64,000 bases of DNA from Arsenicicoccus sp. oral taxon 190. GTDB taxonomy: Bacteria > Actinomycetota > Actinomycetes > Actinomycetales > Dermatophilaceae. Shown one piece after another: positions 25,503-32,313 of the stretch. A program made the position numbers and the translations under genes. The stretch covers positions 2,728,001-2,792,000 of the forward strand of contig NZ_CP012070.1 of assembly GCF_001189535.1 (NCBI RefSeq). Direction: 5' to 3'. Position 1 is the first letter of the stretch, and each line of letters opens with the position of its first letter. The notes below the pieces were generated by a model. The model was not told where the DNA came from. It was given only the letters and a program-made list of their open reading frames with translations, and did no database searches.

Positions 25503-25967
25503 TCAGAAGCCTTCCCGGCGCTCCGCGGCGTCGGCGACGACAGCGGTAGCCCCCTCGATGGACACCACCCGGACCTCCTGCCCGGCTGGTATGGCGGGCT
25601 GCCCCGCCCCCGTGCGCGCCGTCCACGTCTCCCCCGCGAGCTTGACGAGCCCGCTCGTGGTGGTCACCGTCTCGGTGACGAGGGCCGCGCGTCCGATGTA
25701 GGCGCCGGCACCGATCGTGGTGTCCGGCGCGATGGTGAAGCGGCGCTTGACCAGGGGGCGCACCGCGAGCACGAGCACCAGCGCCACGGCCACCGCCACC
25801 ACCACCTGCGCCGCGAGCCCGGCGCCGAGGGCCGCCGCGACCGCGCCGGCGAGCGAGCCACCCGCCAGCATGAGGAAGAAGAAGTCGACGCTGGCCGCCT
25901 CGATCGCCCCCAGGATGAGCGCCAGACCCACCCAGGCCAGCCAGCCGTTGTCAGCGAACCACTCCAT
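25503..25967 (-). CDS. NfeD family membrane protein
   Basis: 154 aa. Short exposed N-terminus (MEWFADNGW), four predicted membrane segments (to about residue 75), then the soluble OB-fold NfeD domain (IGRAALVTETVTTTSGLVKLAG...GQEVRVVSIEG). ATG 25967 is preceded by GGGAGG at 5 nt; the longer GTG start is rejected. Forms an operon with the SPFH gene 3 bp downstream, the standard NfeD-stomatin pair. Confidence 0.92.
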   Translation of the reverse strand: MEWFADNGWLAWVGLALILGAIEAASVDFFFLMLAGGSLAGAVAAALGAGLAAQVVVAVAVALVLVLAVRPLVKRRFTIAPDTTIGAGAYIGRAALVTETVTTTSGLVKLAGETWTARTGAGQPAIPAGQEVRVVSIEGATAVVADAAERREGF

Positions 25968-26063
25968 GGCTACCTCCCTGTAGGTCTGCACTGGTTGGAC
26001 GTCCGGGGGCCGGGGAAGGTTCCCCTGCCGCAGCGGCTCCCGGCGCCCGGGCCGACGGTGGGC

Positions 26064-26849
26064 TCACGCGCGGGCGCGGGCGGCCCACCGCTCGCCGTGC
26101 TGCTCGAGGACCAGGTCGAGCCCGAAGGTCTCGGACAGGTTGGCCTCCGTCAGCGTGATCTCGAGCGGCCCGGCGGCCACCACCATGCCGTCGCGCAGCA
26201 GCAGCACGTCGGTGAACCCCGGCGGGATCTCCTCCACGTGGTGGGTGACCAGCACGAGGGCCGGCGCCATGACGTCCTCGGCCAGCTCGCCGAGCCGGCG
26301 CACCAGGTCCTCCCGGCCGCCGAGGTCGAGCCCCGCCGCCGGCTCGTCGAGGAGCATCAGCTCGGGGTCGGCCATCAGCGCCCGCGCGATCTGGACCCGC
26401 TTGCGCTCGCCCTCGCTGAGCGTCCCGAAGGTCCGGTCGGCGAGGTGAGCCACCCCGAGGGTCGCGAGCAGGTCGTCGGCCCGGTCCGCGTCGAGCTCGT
26501 CGTACGACTCCCGCCACCGGCCGATGACGGCGTAGGAGGCGGTGAGGACGACGTCGCGGACCCGCTCCGAGCCGGGGATCCGCTCGGCCGTGAGCGCGCT
26601 CGCCAGGCCGATGCGCGGCCGCAGCTCGAAGACGTCCACCCGCCCCAGGGTCTCCCCGAGGACGCTGGCGGTCCCGCTCGTCGGGTGCATCCGCGCCGCC
26701 GCGAGCTGCAGCAGCGTCGACTTGCCGGCTCCGTTGGGGCCCAGCACGACCCAGCGCTGCCCCTCCTCGATCTCCCAGTCGATCCCCTCGACCAGCGTGG
26801 TGGCGCCACGGCGGACCGTGACATCGTCGAACTCGAGGACGTCGCTCAT
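26064..26849 (-). CDS. ABC transporter ATP-binding protein
   Basis: 261 aa single NBD: Walker A LGPNGAGKSTLL, signature LSEGERKRVQIARAL, Walker B LMLLDEPAAGLDL, H-loop LVTHHVEEI. The pattern resembles stand-alone YlmA/ModF-like ATPases; no permease gene is adjacent, so partner and substrate are unknown. ATG 26849 fits a leaderless TAGGGT -10 7 nt upstream. The intergenic DNA is shared with a divergent leaderless gene. Confidence 0.88.
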   Translation of the reverse strand: MSDVLEFDDVTVRRGATTLVEGIDWEIEEGQRWVVLGPNGAGKSTLLQLAAARMHPTSGTASVLGETLGRVDVFELRPRIGLASALTAERIPGSERVRDVVLTASYAVIGRWRESYDELDADRADDLLATLGVAHLADRTFGTLSEGERKRVQIARALMADPELMLLDEPAAGLDLGGREDLVRRLGELAEDVMAPALVLVTHHVEEIPPGFTDVLLLRDGMVVAAGPLEITLTEANLSETFGLDLVLEQHGERWAARARA

Positions 26850-26856
26850 GACTCCG

Positions 26857-26862
26857 ACCCTA
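26857..26862 (-). promoter_or_regulatory. Leaderless -10 (TAGGGT) of the ABC ATPase gene
   Basis: TAGGGT on the minus strand ends 7 nt before ATG 26849. Confidence 0.6.
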
Positions 26863-26900
26863 TGGCACGGCGCCGACGCACCCGGTGCCTGGCGCGCACC

Positions 26901-26906
26901 TACCAT
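26901..26906 (+). promoter_or_regulatory. Leaderless -10 (TACCAT) of the gene at 26914
   Basis: TACCAT ends 7 nt before ATG 26914 and makes that start preferable to ATG 26905, which overlaps the element. Confidence 0.55.
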
Positions 26907-26913
26907 GGGTGGG

Positions 26914-27672
26914 ATGTCCGAGCTGCCGCTCTCCTGCCGCCTCGCCCTGTGGGCCACCAGCGCGTATGCCGGCCGCGTGCCACTGGACCGGGCCCTGGTC
27001 TCCGCGGCGGCGGACCTGGACCACGTCAGCGGCGCGGAGCGGCTGCGGGACTGGGGCGAGCTGGGCGAGCGCGTGGTGGCGGTGTCGCTGCCGCGGGCGG
27101 GGGCCACCGTCTCGGTGCCCCGGGGCAACCGCGACCTCGTCGGCGCGGCGGCCGACGCGGGCGAGTGCTGCTACTCCCCCGCGCTGGGGGTGGCGCTGGT
27201 GCCGACGGTGGCGGAGTTCGGGCCGGCAGGGGACGTCGGGTGGACGGCCGGGCTCACGGCATACGACTGCGACCCGGTGCCGACGCACCGGCTGGAGATG
27301 CTGTCGGTGCGGGAGGCGGAGCGGACCCTGCGGGCCGAGATCGCCTCGGCCACCGAGGATCTCGCGTCGCTAGGTGCGGTGTGGGGGTCGGCGCGAGAGG
27401 CCGCCGACTCGGCGCTGGGCTCGGCACGCTGGGGCCTGCCGCCGGACCTGCCCGCCCGCGCGGTCTCGGTCATGACCCTCGCGGCCACCGTCGGGCGGAT
27501 CGCCGACCTGGGGCTCGAGGCCGCCGACCCGTCCCTCGTGGCGGCCGACGCGGCGCGGCGCCTCGGGGCCCTGCAGCGGTTGCAGCGTGTGGCGGACGAG
27601 GCGCTGGAGACGGCGACCACCGTGGCGGCGCTGGCGATCGCCGGCTACCTCCCCGCCGACCGCCTCCCCTGA
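26914..27672 (+). CDS. Conserved actinobacterial hypothetical protein
   Basis: 252 aa, soluble, Ala-rich. I do not recognise a named domain. Features are SELPLSCRLALWATSAYAGRV near the start, a beta-rich middle (VVAVSLPRAGATVSVPRGNRD), then long helices in the C-terminal half (EAERTLRAEIASATEDLASL). The codon pattern and leaderless promoter support a real gene. It is divergent from the ABC ATPase and followed by a palindromic repeat element. Confidence 0.7.
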   Translation: MSELPLSCRLALWATSAYAGRVPLDRALVSAAADLDHVSGAERLRDWGELGERVVAVSLPRAGATVSVPRGNRDLVGAAADAGECCYSPALGVALVPTVAEFGPAGDVGWTAGLTAYDCDPVPTHRLEMLSVREAERTLRAEIASATEDLASLGAVWGSAREAADSALGSARWGLPPDLPARAVSVMTLAATVGRIADLGLEAADPSLVAADAARRLGALQRLQRVADEALETATTVAALAIAGYLPADRLP

Positions 27673-27730
27673 CCGCCTCCATCCGACCCGGACGCGCAGC
27701 GCCACTCAGCGCACCGGCACATGCCTCATC

Positions 27731-27785
27731 GAGAGGCGACGAACCGGGGTCATCCGCGCCCCGAGACCCCGGTATCTCGCCTCTC
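27731..27785. repeat. Palindromic repeat element, copy 1 (imperfect)
   Basis: Inverted repeat with 21-nt arms (27731-27751 and 27765-27785) opening with GAGAGGCGA and closing with TCGCCTCTC, with mismatches in the middle of the stem. The outer GAGAGGCGAC and the inner GGGGTCAT are shared with the element at 43937-43991, so the two form a family. It sits in the 146 bp gap between convergent genes and may also terminate transcription. Confidence 0.65.
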
Positions 27786-27818
27786 AAGGGGGCAGGTGCT
27801 CGACGGGGCGCGGCCTCG

Positions 27819-29012
27819 TCAGGCGTCGAGGACGGCGCGGTAGACCTCGAGGGTCTTGTCGCCGATCGCGGCCCACGAGAAGTGCTCGACGGCGCGACGT
27901 CGGCCGGCGCGGCCCATCTCCCGGGCCCGGTCCACGTCGGACACGGCCTCGGTGAGCGCGGCCGCCAGGTCGGCGACGAACCTCTCCTCGTCGAGCGGCG
28001 TGCCCGAGCCGTCGTCGACCTGCTCGATCGGCACCAGCCAGCCCGTCTCCCCCGGCACGACGACCTCGGGGATGCCACCCGTCGCGGTGGCGACCACGGC
28101 CGCCTCGCAGGCCATGGCCTCGAGGTTGACGATGCCGAGCGGCTCGTAGATCGACGGGCACGCGAACACCGTGCACGCGCTCTCCAGCGCCACGATCTCG
28201 TGCCGCGGCAGGTGCTCGGCGATCCACACGACGCCGTCCCGGTGGCTCCGCAGCTCCTCGATCAGCGCCTCGACCTCGGCCTTGATCTCCGGCGTGTCCG
28301 GGGCGCCGGCGGCGAGCACCAGCTGGACGCCCTCCGGCAGCCGGGCCGCCGCCTTGAGCAGGTATGGCAGACCCTTCTGCCGGGTGATCCGCCCGACGAA
28401 GCACACGAACGGCCGCTCGGGGTCGATGCCGTACTTCTCCAGCACCGCCGGGTCCGGGGCGGGCTGCCAGTCCTTCGAGTCGATCCCGTTGTGCACCACG
28501 TGGACCCGCTCGGGGTCCAGGGAGGGGTAGCAGCGCAGGATGTCCTCGCGCATCCCCGCGGACACCGCGATGACCGCCGCGGCGCCCTCGTAGGCGCTCC
28601 GCTCCACGAACGAGGACAGTGCGTAGCCGCCGCCCAGCTGCTCGGCCTTCCACGGCCGCAGCGGCTCCAGCGAGTGGGCCGAGATGACGTGCGGGATCCC
28701 GTGCAGCAGCGACGCCACGTGCCCCGCGAAGTTGGCGTACCAGGTGTGGGAGTGCACCAGGTCGGCCCCGGCCACGTCGGCGGCGATGCGCAGGTCGGTC
28801 CCCATGGTCACCAGCGCCGGGTTGGTCCCCGCCAGCTCGGGCAGGTCGGGATACCCGGTCGTGCCCTCCTCGTCCCGGGGGCCGCCGAAGCAGCGCACCT
28901 GGACGTCGAGGTCGCCGCGGGCGCGCAGGGCCCGGGCCAGCTCGGTGACGTGCACGCCCGCGCCGCCGTAGACCTGGGGCGGGTACTCCTTGCTCACGAT
29001 GTCCACTCGCAC
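27819..29012 (-). CDS. glgA: GT4 glycogen synthase / maltose-1-phosphate synthase
   Basis: 397 aa. N-terminal SKEYPPQVYGGAGVHVTELARAL is the GT4-type GlgA (GlgM) start. The chain also has HSHTWYANFAGHVASLLHGIPHVISAHSL, FVGRITRQKGLPYLLKAAARL and the C-terminal EPLGIVNLEAMACEAAVVAT with the nucleotide-sugar Glu. Transfers glucose from ADP-glucose to glycogen or glucose-1-phosphate. GTG 29012 is fixed by the leaderless TAGGTT -10. Divergent from glgC, which makes its substrate. Confidence 0.93.
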   Translation of the reverse strand: MRVDIVSKEYPPQVYGGAGVHVTELARALRARGDLDVQVRCFGGPRDEEGTTGYPDLPELAGTNPALVTMGTDLRIAADVAGADLVHSHTWYANFAGHVASLLHGIPHVISAHSLEPLRPWKAEQLGGGYALSSFVERSAYEGAAAVIAVSAGMREDILRCYPSLDPERVHVVHNGIDSKDWQPAPDPAVLEKYGIDPERPFVCFVGRITRQKGLPYLLKAAARLPEGVQLVLAAGAPDTPEIKAEVEALIEELRSHRDGVVWIAEHLPRHEIVALESACTVFACPSIYEPLGIVNLEAMACEAAVVATATGGIPEVVVPGETGWLVPIEQVDDGSGTPLDEERFVADLAAALTEAVSDVDRAREMGRAGRRRAVEHFSWAAIGDKTLEVYRAVLDA

Positions 29013-29019
29013 GTCCTAG

Positions 29020-29025
29020 AACCTA
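29020..29025 (-). promoter_or_regulatory. Leaderless -10 (TAGGTT) of glgA
   Basis: TAGGTT on the minus strand ends 7 nt before GTG 29012, in the 139 bp shared with glgC. Confidence 0.6.
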
Positions 29026-29139
29026 GCCGCCCGGCGACCGTGACGCCCGACCGGCCCTGTCGCAGGCGCGTTTTGGTCGGGTGGCACGGTTGGCCCGGCC
29101 CGGGTCCGGGCTCCCGTGGCGTGGCGCGAGCGGCGACCT

Positions 29140-29145
29140 TAGGGT
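29140..29145 (+). promoter_or_regulatory. Leaderless -10 (TAGGGT) of glgC
   Basis: TAGGGT ends 6 nt before ATG 29152, which rules out the GTG at 29146 directly abutting it. Confidence 0.6.
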
Positions 29146-29151
29146 GTGGGC

Positions 29152-30405
29152 ATGTACAACCGCCGTGAGCACAAGAAGGTTCTCGCCATCGTCCTCGCAG
29201 GTGGTGAGGGCAAGCGGCTCATGCCCCTGACCGCCGACCGCGCCAAGCCGGCCGTGCCCTTCGGCGGCAACTACCGACTCATCGACTTCGCGCTGTCCAA
29301 CGTCGTCAACAGCGGCTTCCTCAAGGTCGTCGTGCTGACGCAGTACAAGTCCCACAGCCTCGACCGGCACGTCGCCCAGACCTGGCGCATGTCGCAGATG
29401 CTCGGCAACTACGTCACCAACGTCCCCGCGCAGCAGCGCATCGGCAAGGAGTGGTACCGCGGCTCCGCGGACGCGATCTACCAGTCGATGAACCTCATCC
29501 GCGACGAGGACCCCGACATCGTCGTGGTCGTCGGCGCGGACCACGTCTACCGCATGGACTTCTCCCAGATGGTCGCCCAGCACGTCGACACCGGCGCCGA
29601 CTGCACGGTCGCGGCGATCCGGCAGCCGATCGGGCTGGCCGACCAGTTCGGCGTCATCGACGTGGACCCGCAGGACCCACGCCGGATCCGCGAGTTCCTC
29701 GAGAAGCCCAAGGACCCGCACGGGCTGCCGGACGCCCCCCACGAGGTGCTGGCCTCCATGGGCAACTACGTCTTCACCAAGGACGCCCTGGTCGAGGCGC
29801 TGGCCAGCGACAACGCCCGCGAGGACACCAAGCACGACATGGGCGGCGACATCGTGCCCGCCTTCGTGGAGTCCGGGCAGGCGTGCGTCTACGACTTCAA
29901 GGACAACGCCGTGCCGGGCGAGACCGAGCGGGACCACGGCTACTGGCGCGACGTCGGCACCATGGACTCCTACTACGACGCTCACATGGAGCTGTGCTCG
30001 CTCAACCCGGTCTTCAACCTCTACAACGACGAGTGGCCGATCTTCACGCAGATGGAGGCCCTGCCGCCGGCGAAGTTCGTGACCGGCACCGCCTCCCGGG
30101 CGGCCAAGGTCACCAACTCCATGGTGTGCGCCGGCGTCATCGTCTCCGGCGCGGAGGTGACGACCTCGGTCCTGTCCCCCAACGTGCGGGTCAACTCCTA
30201 CTCGACCGTGGAGGGCTCGGTGCTGCTGGACGGCGTCGTCGTGCGCCGCAACGCCACCGTGCACAAGACCATCCTCGACAAGGGGGTCGTGGTCCCCGAG
30301 GGCGTCATGGTGGGCGTCGACAAGGACCACGACCGGGCCCGCGGCTACTACGTCACCGAGTCCGGCATCACCGTCGTCGGCAAGGGTGTGGAGGTCGCCC
30401 GCTGA
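29152..30405 (+). CDS. glgC: Glucose-1-phosphate adenylyltransferase (ADP-glucose pyrophosphorylase)
   Basis: 417 aa. Nucleotidyltransferase domain with VLAGGEGKRLMPLTADRAKP (ATP site), FGGNYRLIDFALSN, GADHVYRMD, EFLEKPKD (glucose-1-P site) and YWRDVGTMDSYY. A C-terminal left-handed beta-helix follows from about residue 300 (VVRRNATVHKTILDKGVVV). Makes ADP-glucose, the committed step of glycogen synthesis, normally under allosteric control by sugar phosphates. Divergent to glgA. Confidence 0.97.
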   Translation: MYNRREHKKVLAIVLAGGEGKRLMPLTADRAKPAVPFGGNYRLIDFALSNVVNSGFLKVVVLTQYKSHSLDRHVAQTWRMSQMLGNYVTNVPAQQRIGKEWYRGSADAIYQSMNLIRDEDPDIVVVVGADHVYRMDFSQMVAQHVDTGADCTVAAIRQPIGLADQFGVIDVDPQDPRRIREFLEKPKDPHGLPDAPHEVLASMGNYVFTKDALVEALASDNAREDTKHDMGGDIVPAFVESGQACVYDFKDNAVPGETERDHGYWRDVGTMDSYYDAHMELCSLNPVFNLYNDEWPIFTQMEALPPAKFVTGTASRAAKVTNSMVCAGVIVSGAEVTTSVLSPNVRVNSYSTVEGSVLLDGVVVRRNATVHKTILDKGVVVPEGVMVGVDKDHDRARGYYVTESGITVVGKGVEVAR

Positions 30406-30450
30406 CCCGGCCGTATGCCGGACCGCCCCGCTCCCCGCGCTTCCGCCCCC

Positions 30451-30456
30451 TAGGCT
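30451..30456 (+). promoter_or_regulatory. Leaderless -10 (TAGGCT) of serB
   Basis: TAGGCT ends 7 nt before GTG 30464. Confidence 0.6.
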
Positions 30457-30463
30457 GACCCGC

Positions 30464-31195
30464 GTGACCGACCTGAGCGACGTCAGCGACGTGACCGACG
30501 TGATCGTGCGCGACCAGGCGGCGCTGGACCGTGTCCGGGCCGCGCTGCAGCAGGGCCCCGGCCTCCTCGTCACCGACGTGGACTCCACGCTGATCCAGGA
30601 CGAGGTGATCGAGCTGCTGGCGGCCCACGCCGCCACGGAGCCGCAGGTCCGGGCCGTCACCGAGGCGGCGATGCGGGGCGAGCTCGACTTCGCGGCGAGC
30701 CTGCACGCCCGCGTGGCCACCCTCGCCGGCTTGGACGAGGCGGTGCTGGCTCAGGTGGGTGACGCCGTGCGGCTCACCCCCGGGGCCGACGTGCTGGTCC
30801 GGTCCTGGTGCGCCGCAGGCGGATTCGTCGGCGTCGTCTCCGGTGGATTCGTCGAGGTGGTCGAGCCGCTCGCCGAGGAGCTCGGCATCCACCACGCCCA
30901 CGCCAACGCGCTGGAGGTCGTCGACGGTCGCCTCACCGGGCGGGTGCTCGGCGACGTCGTGGACCGGGCCGCCAAGGCGCGCAGCCTGCGCGAGTGGGCC
31001 GCCCGGCACGACATCCCCCTGGAGCGCACCGTGGCCGTCGGCGACGGCGCCAACGACCTCGACCTGCTGGCCGCCGCCGGGCTCGGCGTGGCCTTCGCCG
31101 CCAAGCCCGCCCTCGCCGAGCGCGCCGACGTGTGCCTCCCCGGCCCACGCCTGGACGACCTCCTGGACGTCCTCGGGATGCCGGTCACCACCTGA
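30464..31195 (+). CDS. serB: Phosphoserine phosphatase
   Basis: 243 aa HAD hydrolase without an N-terminal ACT domain. Motif I DVDSTLIQDEVIELLA (nucleophile Asp), the cap helices (FAASLHARVATLAGL), motif II GVVSGGF, Lys in RAAKARSLREWA, motif IV VGDGANDLDLLAAAGLGVAF. Last step of serine synthesis. GTG 30464 is supported by the -10. It lies between glgC and cphB without an obvious functional link. Confidence 0.9.
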   Translation: MTDLSDVSDVTDVIVRDQAALDRVRAALQQGPGLLVTDVDSTLIQDEVIELLAAHAATEPQVRAVTEAAMRGELDFAASLHARVATLAGLDEAVLAQVGDAVRLTPGADVLVRSWCAAGGFVGVVSGGFVEVVEPLAEELGIHHAHANALEVVDGRLTGRVLGDVVDRAAKARSLREWAARHDIPLERTVAVGDGANDLDLLAAAGLGVAFAAKPALAERADVCLPGPRLDDLLDVLGMPVTT

Positions 31196-31269
31196 GGCAA
31201 CAACCCCTGAGGCGCCCCGGCATGTCTCACACTCCGGCGCGGCGCCCCTGGGGCCGGCCGACGGCGACC

Positions 31270-31275
31270 TAGGCT
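31270..31275 (+). promoter_or_regulatory. Candidate -10 (TAGGCT) of cphB
   Basis: TANNNT element about 55 nt before ATG 31330; leader of about 48 nt with GGGAG. Confidence 0.45.
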
Positions 31276-31329
31276 GTGCCGAGCGCCCGCAGGCCGGGCC
31301 GCGCCGTCATACCGGGAGTTGATCACCGC

Positions 31330-32226
31330 ATGTCCGCCCAGCCGGAGACCCTCGTCCATCGCTCGCTGCTCGTGATCGGGGGCGCCGAGGACAAGATGGG
31401 CCGGGCGACGGTCCTGCGGAGGTTCGTGCGGCTGGCCGGAGGCAGCGACGCCCGCATCGTGGTCATCCCCTCGGCCTCGGCGTTTGCCGAGGAGGCCGCG
31501 GAGGTCTACGCCGACGTCTTCGAGCGGCTGGGGGCCGCCGCCACGGTCAGCGTCGACGTGCAGAGCCGCGCCGAGGCCGACCGCACCGGCGAAGGGTCCG
31601 CGGCGGCGCAGATCGACGAGGCCACCGGCATCTTCATGACCGGCGGCAACCAGCTCAAGCTCGCCCAGCTCCTCGGGGGCACCGAGACGAGCCGCGCCAT
31701 CGAGCGGGCCTACGAGCGGGGTGCGGTGGTCGCGGGCACCTCGGCCGGGGCCTCGATCATGAGCCGCTTCATGATCTCCATGGGCGACGAGGGCATCACC
31801 CCGAGGCAGCGGTCCAGCCAGCTCACCGCCGGCCTGGGCCTGCTCCCCGACGTGATCGTGGACCAGCACTTCGCCCAGCGCACCCGCTACGGCCGCCTGC
31901 TGTCCCTGGTCGCCGGGTCCCCCGCGCTGCTCGGCATGGGCGTGGACGAGGACACCGCGGCCGAGATCACCGACGGCCGGGTGCTCACGGTGATCGGCGA
32001 CGGTGGGGTGTTCGTCGCCGACGCGCGACGGGCGGTGACCGACGCCTACGAGGCCGCCGAGGACGCCCCGCTGCTGGTCAGCGGCGCCGTGGTGCACACG
32101 CTGCCCGCCGGGTCGACCTTCGACCTGCAGGCGGCCACGCTGGTGTCCTTCTCCGAGATGCACCCCGACGTCGACGTCCGGCGCTCCGAGCGCGAGCGCC
32201 CCGACGGCACCGCCCCCCTGGCCTGA
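31330..32226 (+). CDS. cphB: Cyanophycinase
   Basis: 298 aa peptidase family S51. LLVIGGAEDKMGRATVL opens the fold; FMTGGNQLKLAQLLGGT and VVAGTSAGASIMSRFM hold the oxyanion site and nucleophilic Ser; VDQHFAQRTRYGRL carries the catalytic His region. Cleaves cyanophycin to beta-Asp-Arg dipeptides. ATG 31330. Lies 87 bp before cphA in the same direction, the usual pairing of degradation and synthesis genes. Confidence 0.94.
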   Translation: MSAQPETLVHRSLLVIGGAEDKMGRATVLRRFVRLAGGSDARIVVIPSASAFAEEAAEVYADVFERLGAAATVSVDVQSRAEADRTGEGSAAAQIDEATGIFMTGGNQLKLAQLLGGTETSRAIERAYERGAVVAGTSAGASIMSRFMISMGDEGITPRQRSSQLTAGLGLLPDVIVDQHFAQRTRYGRLLSLVAGSPALLGMGVDEDTAAEITDGRVLTVIGDGGVFVADARRAVTDAYEAAEDAPLLVSGAVVHTLPAGSTFDLQAATLVSFSEMHPDVDVRRSERERPDGTAPLA

Positions 32227-32277
32227 GGCTGCCGGGCCGCCGAGACGGACCAAAGGGACAGCACGACGCGCGGACGC

Positions 32278-32283
32278 TACCGT
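32278..32283 (+). promoter_or_regulatory. Candidate -10 (TACCGT) of cphA
   Basis: TACCGT 30 nt before ATG 32314; a short leader then carries GGAGG 6 nt before the start. cphA may thus be expressed apart from cphB. Confidence 0.4.
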
Positions 32284-32313
32284 GAGACCCCCCACCCCAG
32301 CACGGAGGTCTGC

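Noticed and set aside
24462..29168. Plus-strand ORF of over 1,560 codons
   Set aside because: It crosses several good minus-strand genes and a plus-strand gene in another frame, and its translation is low-complexity.
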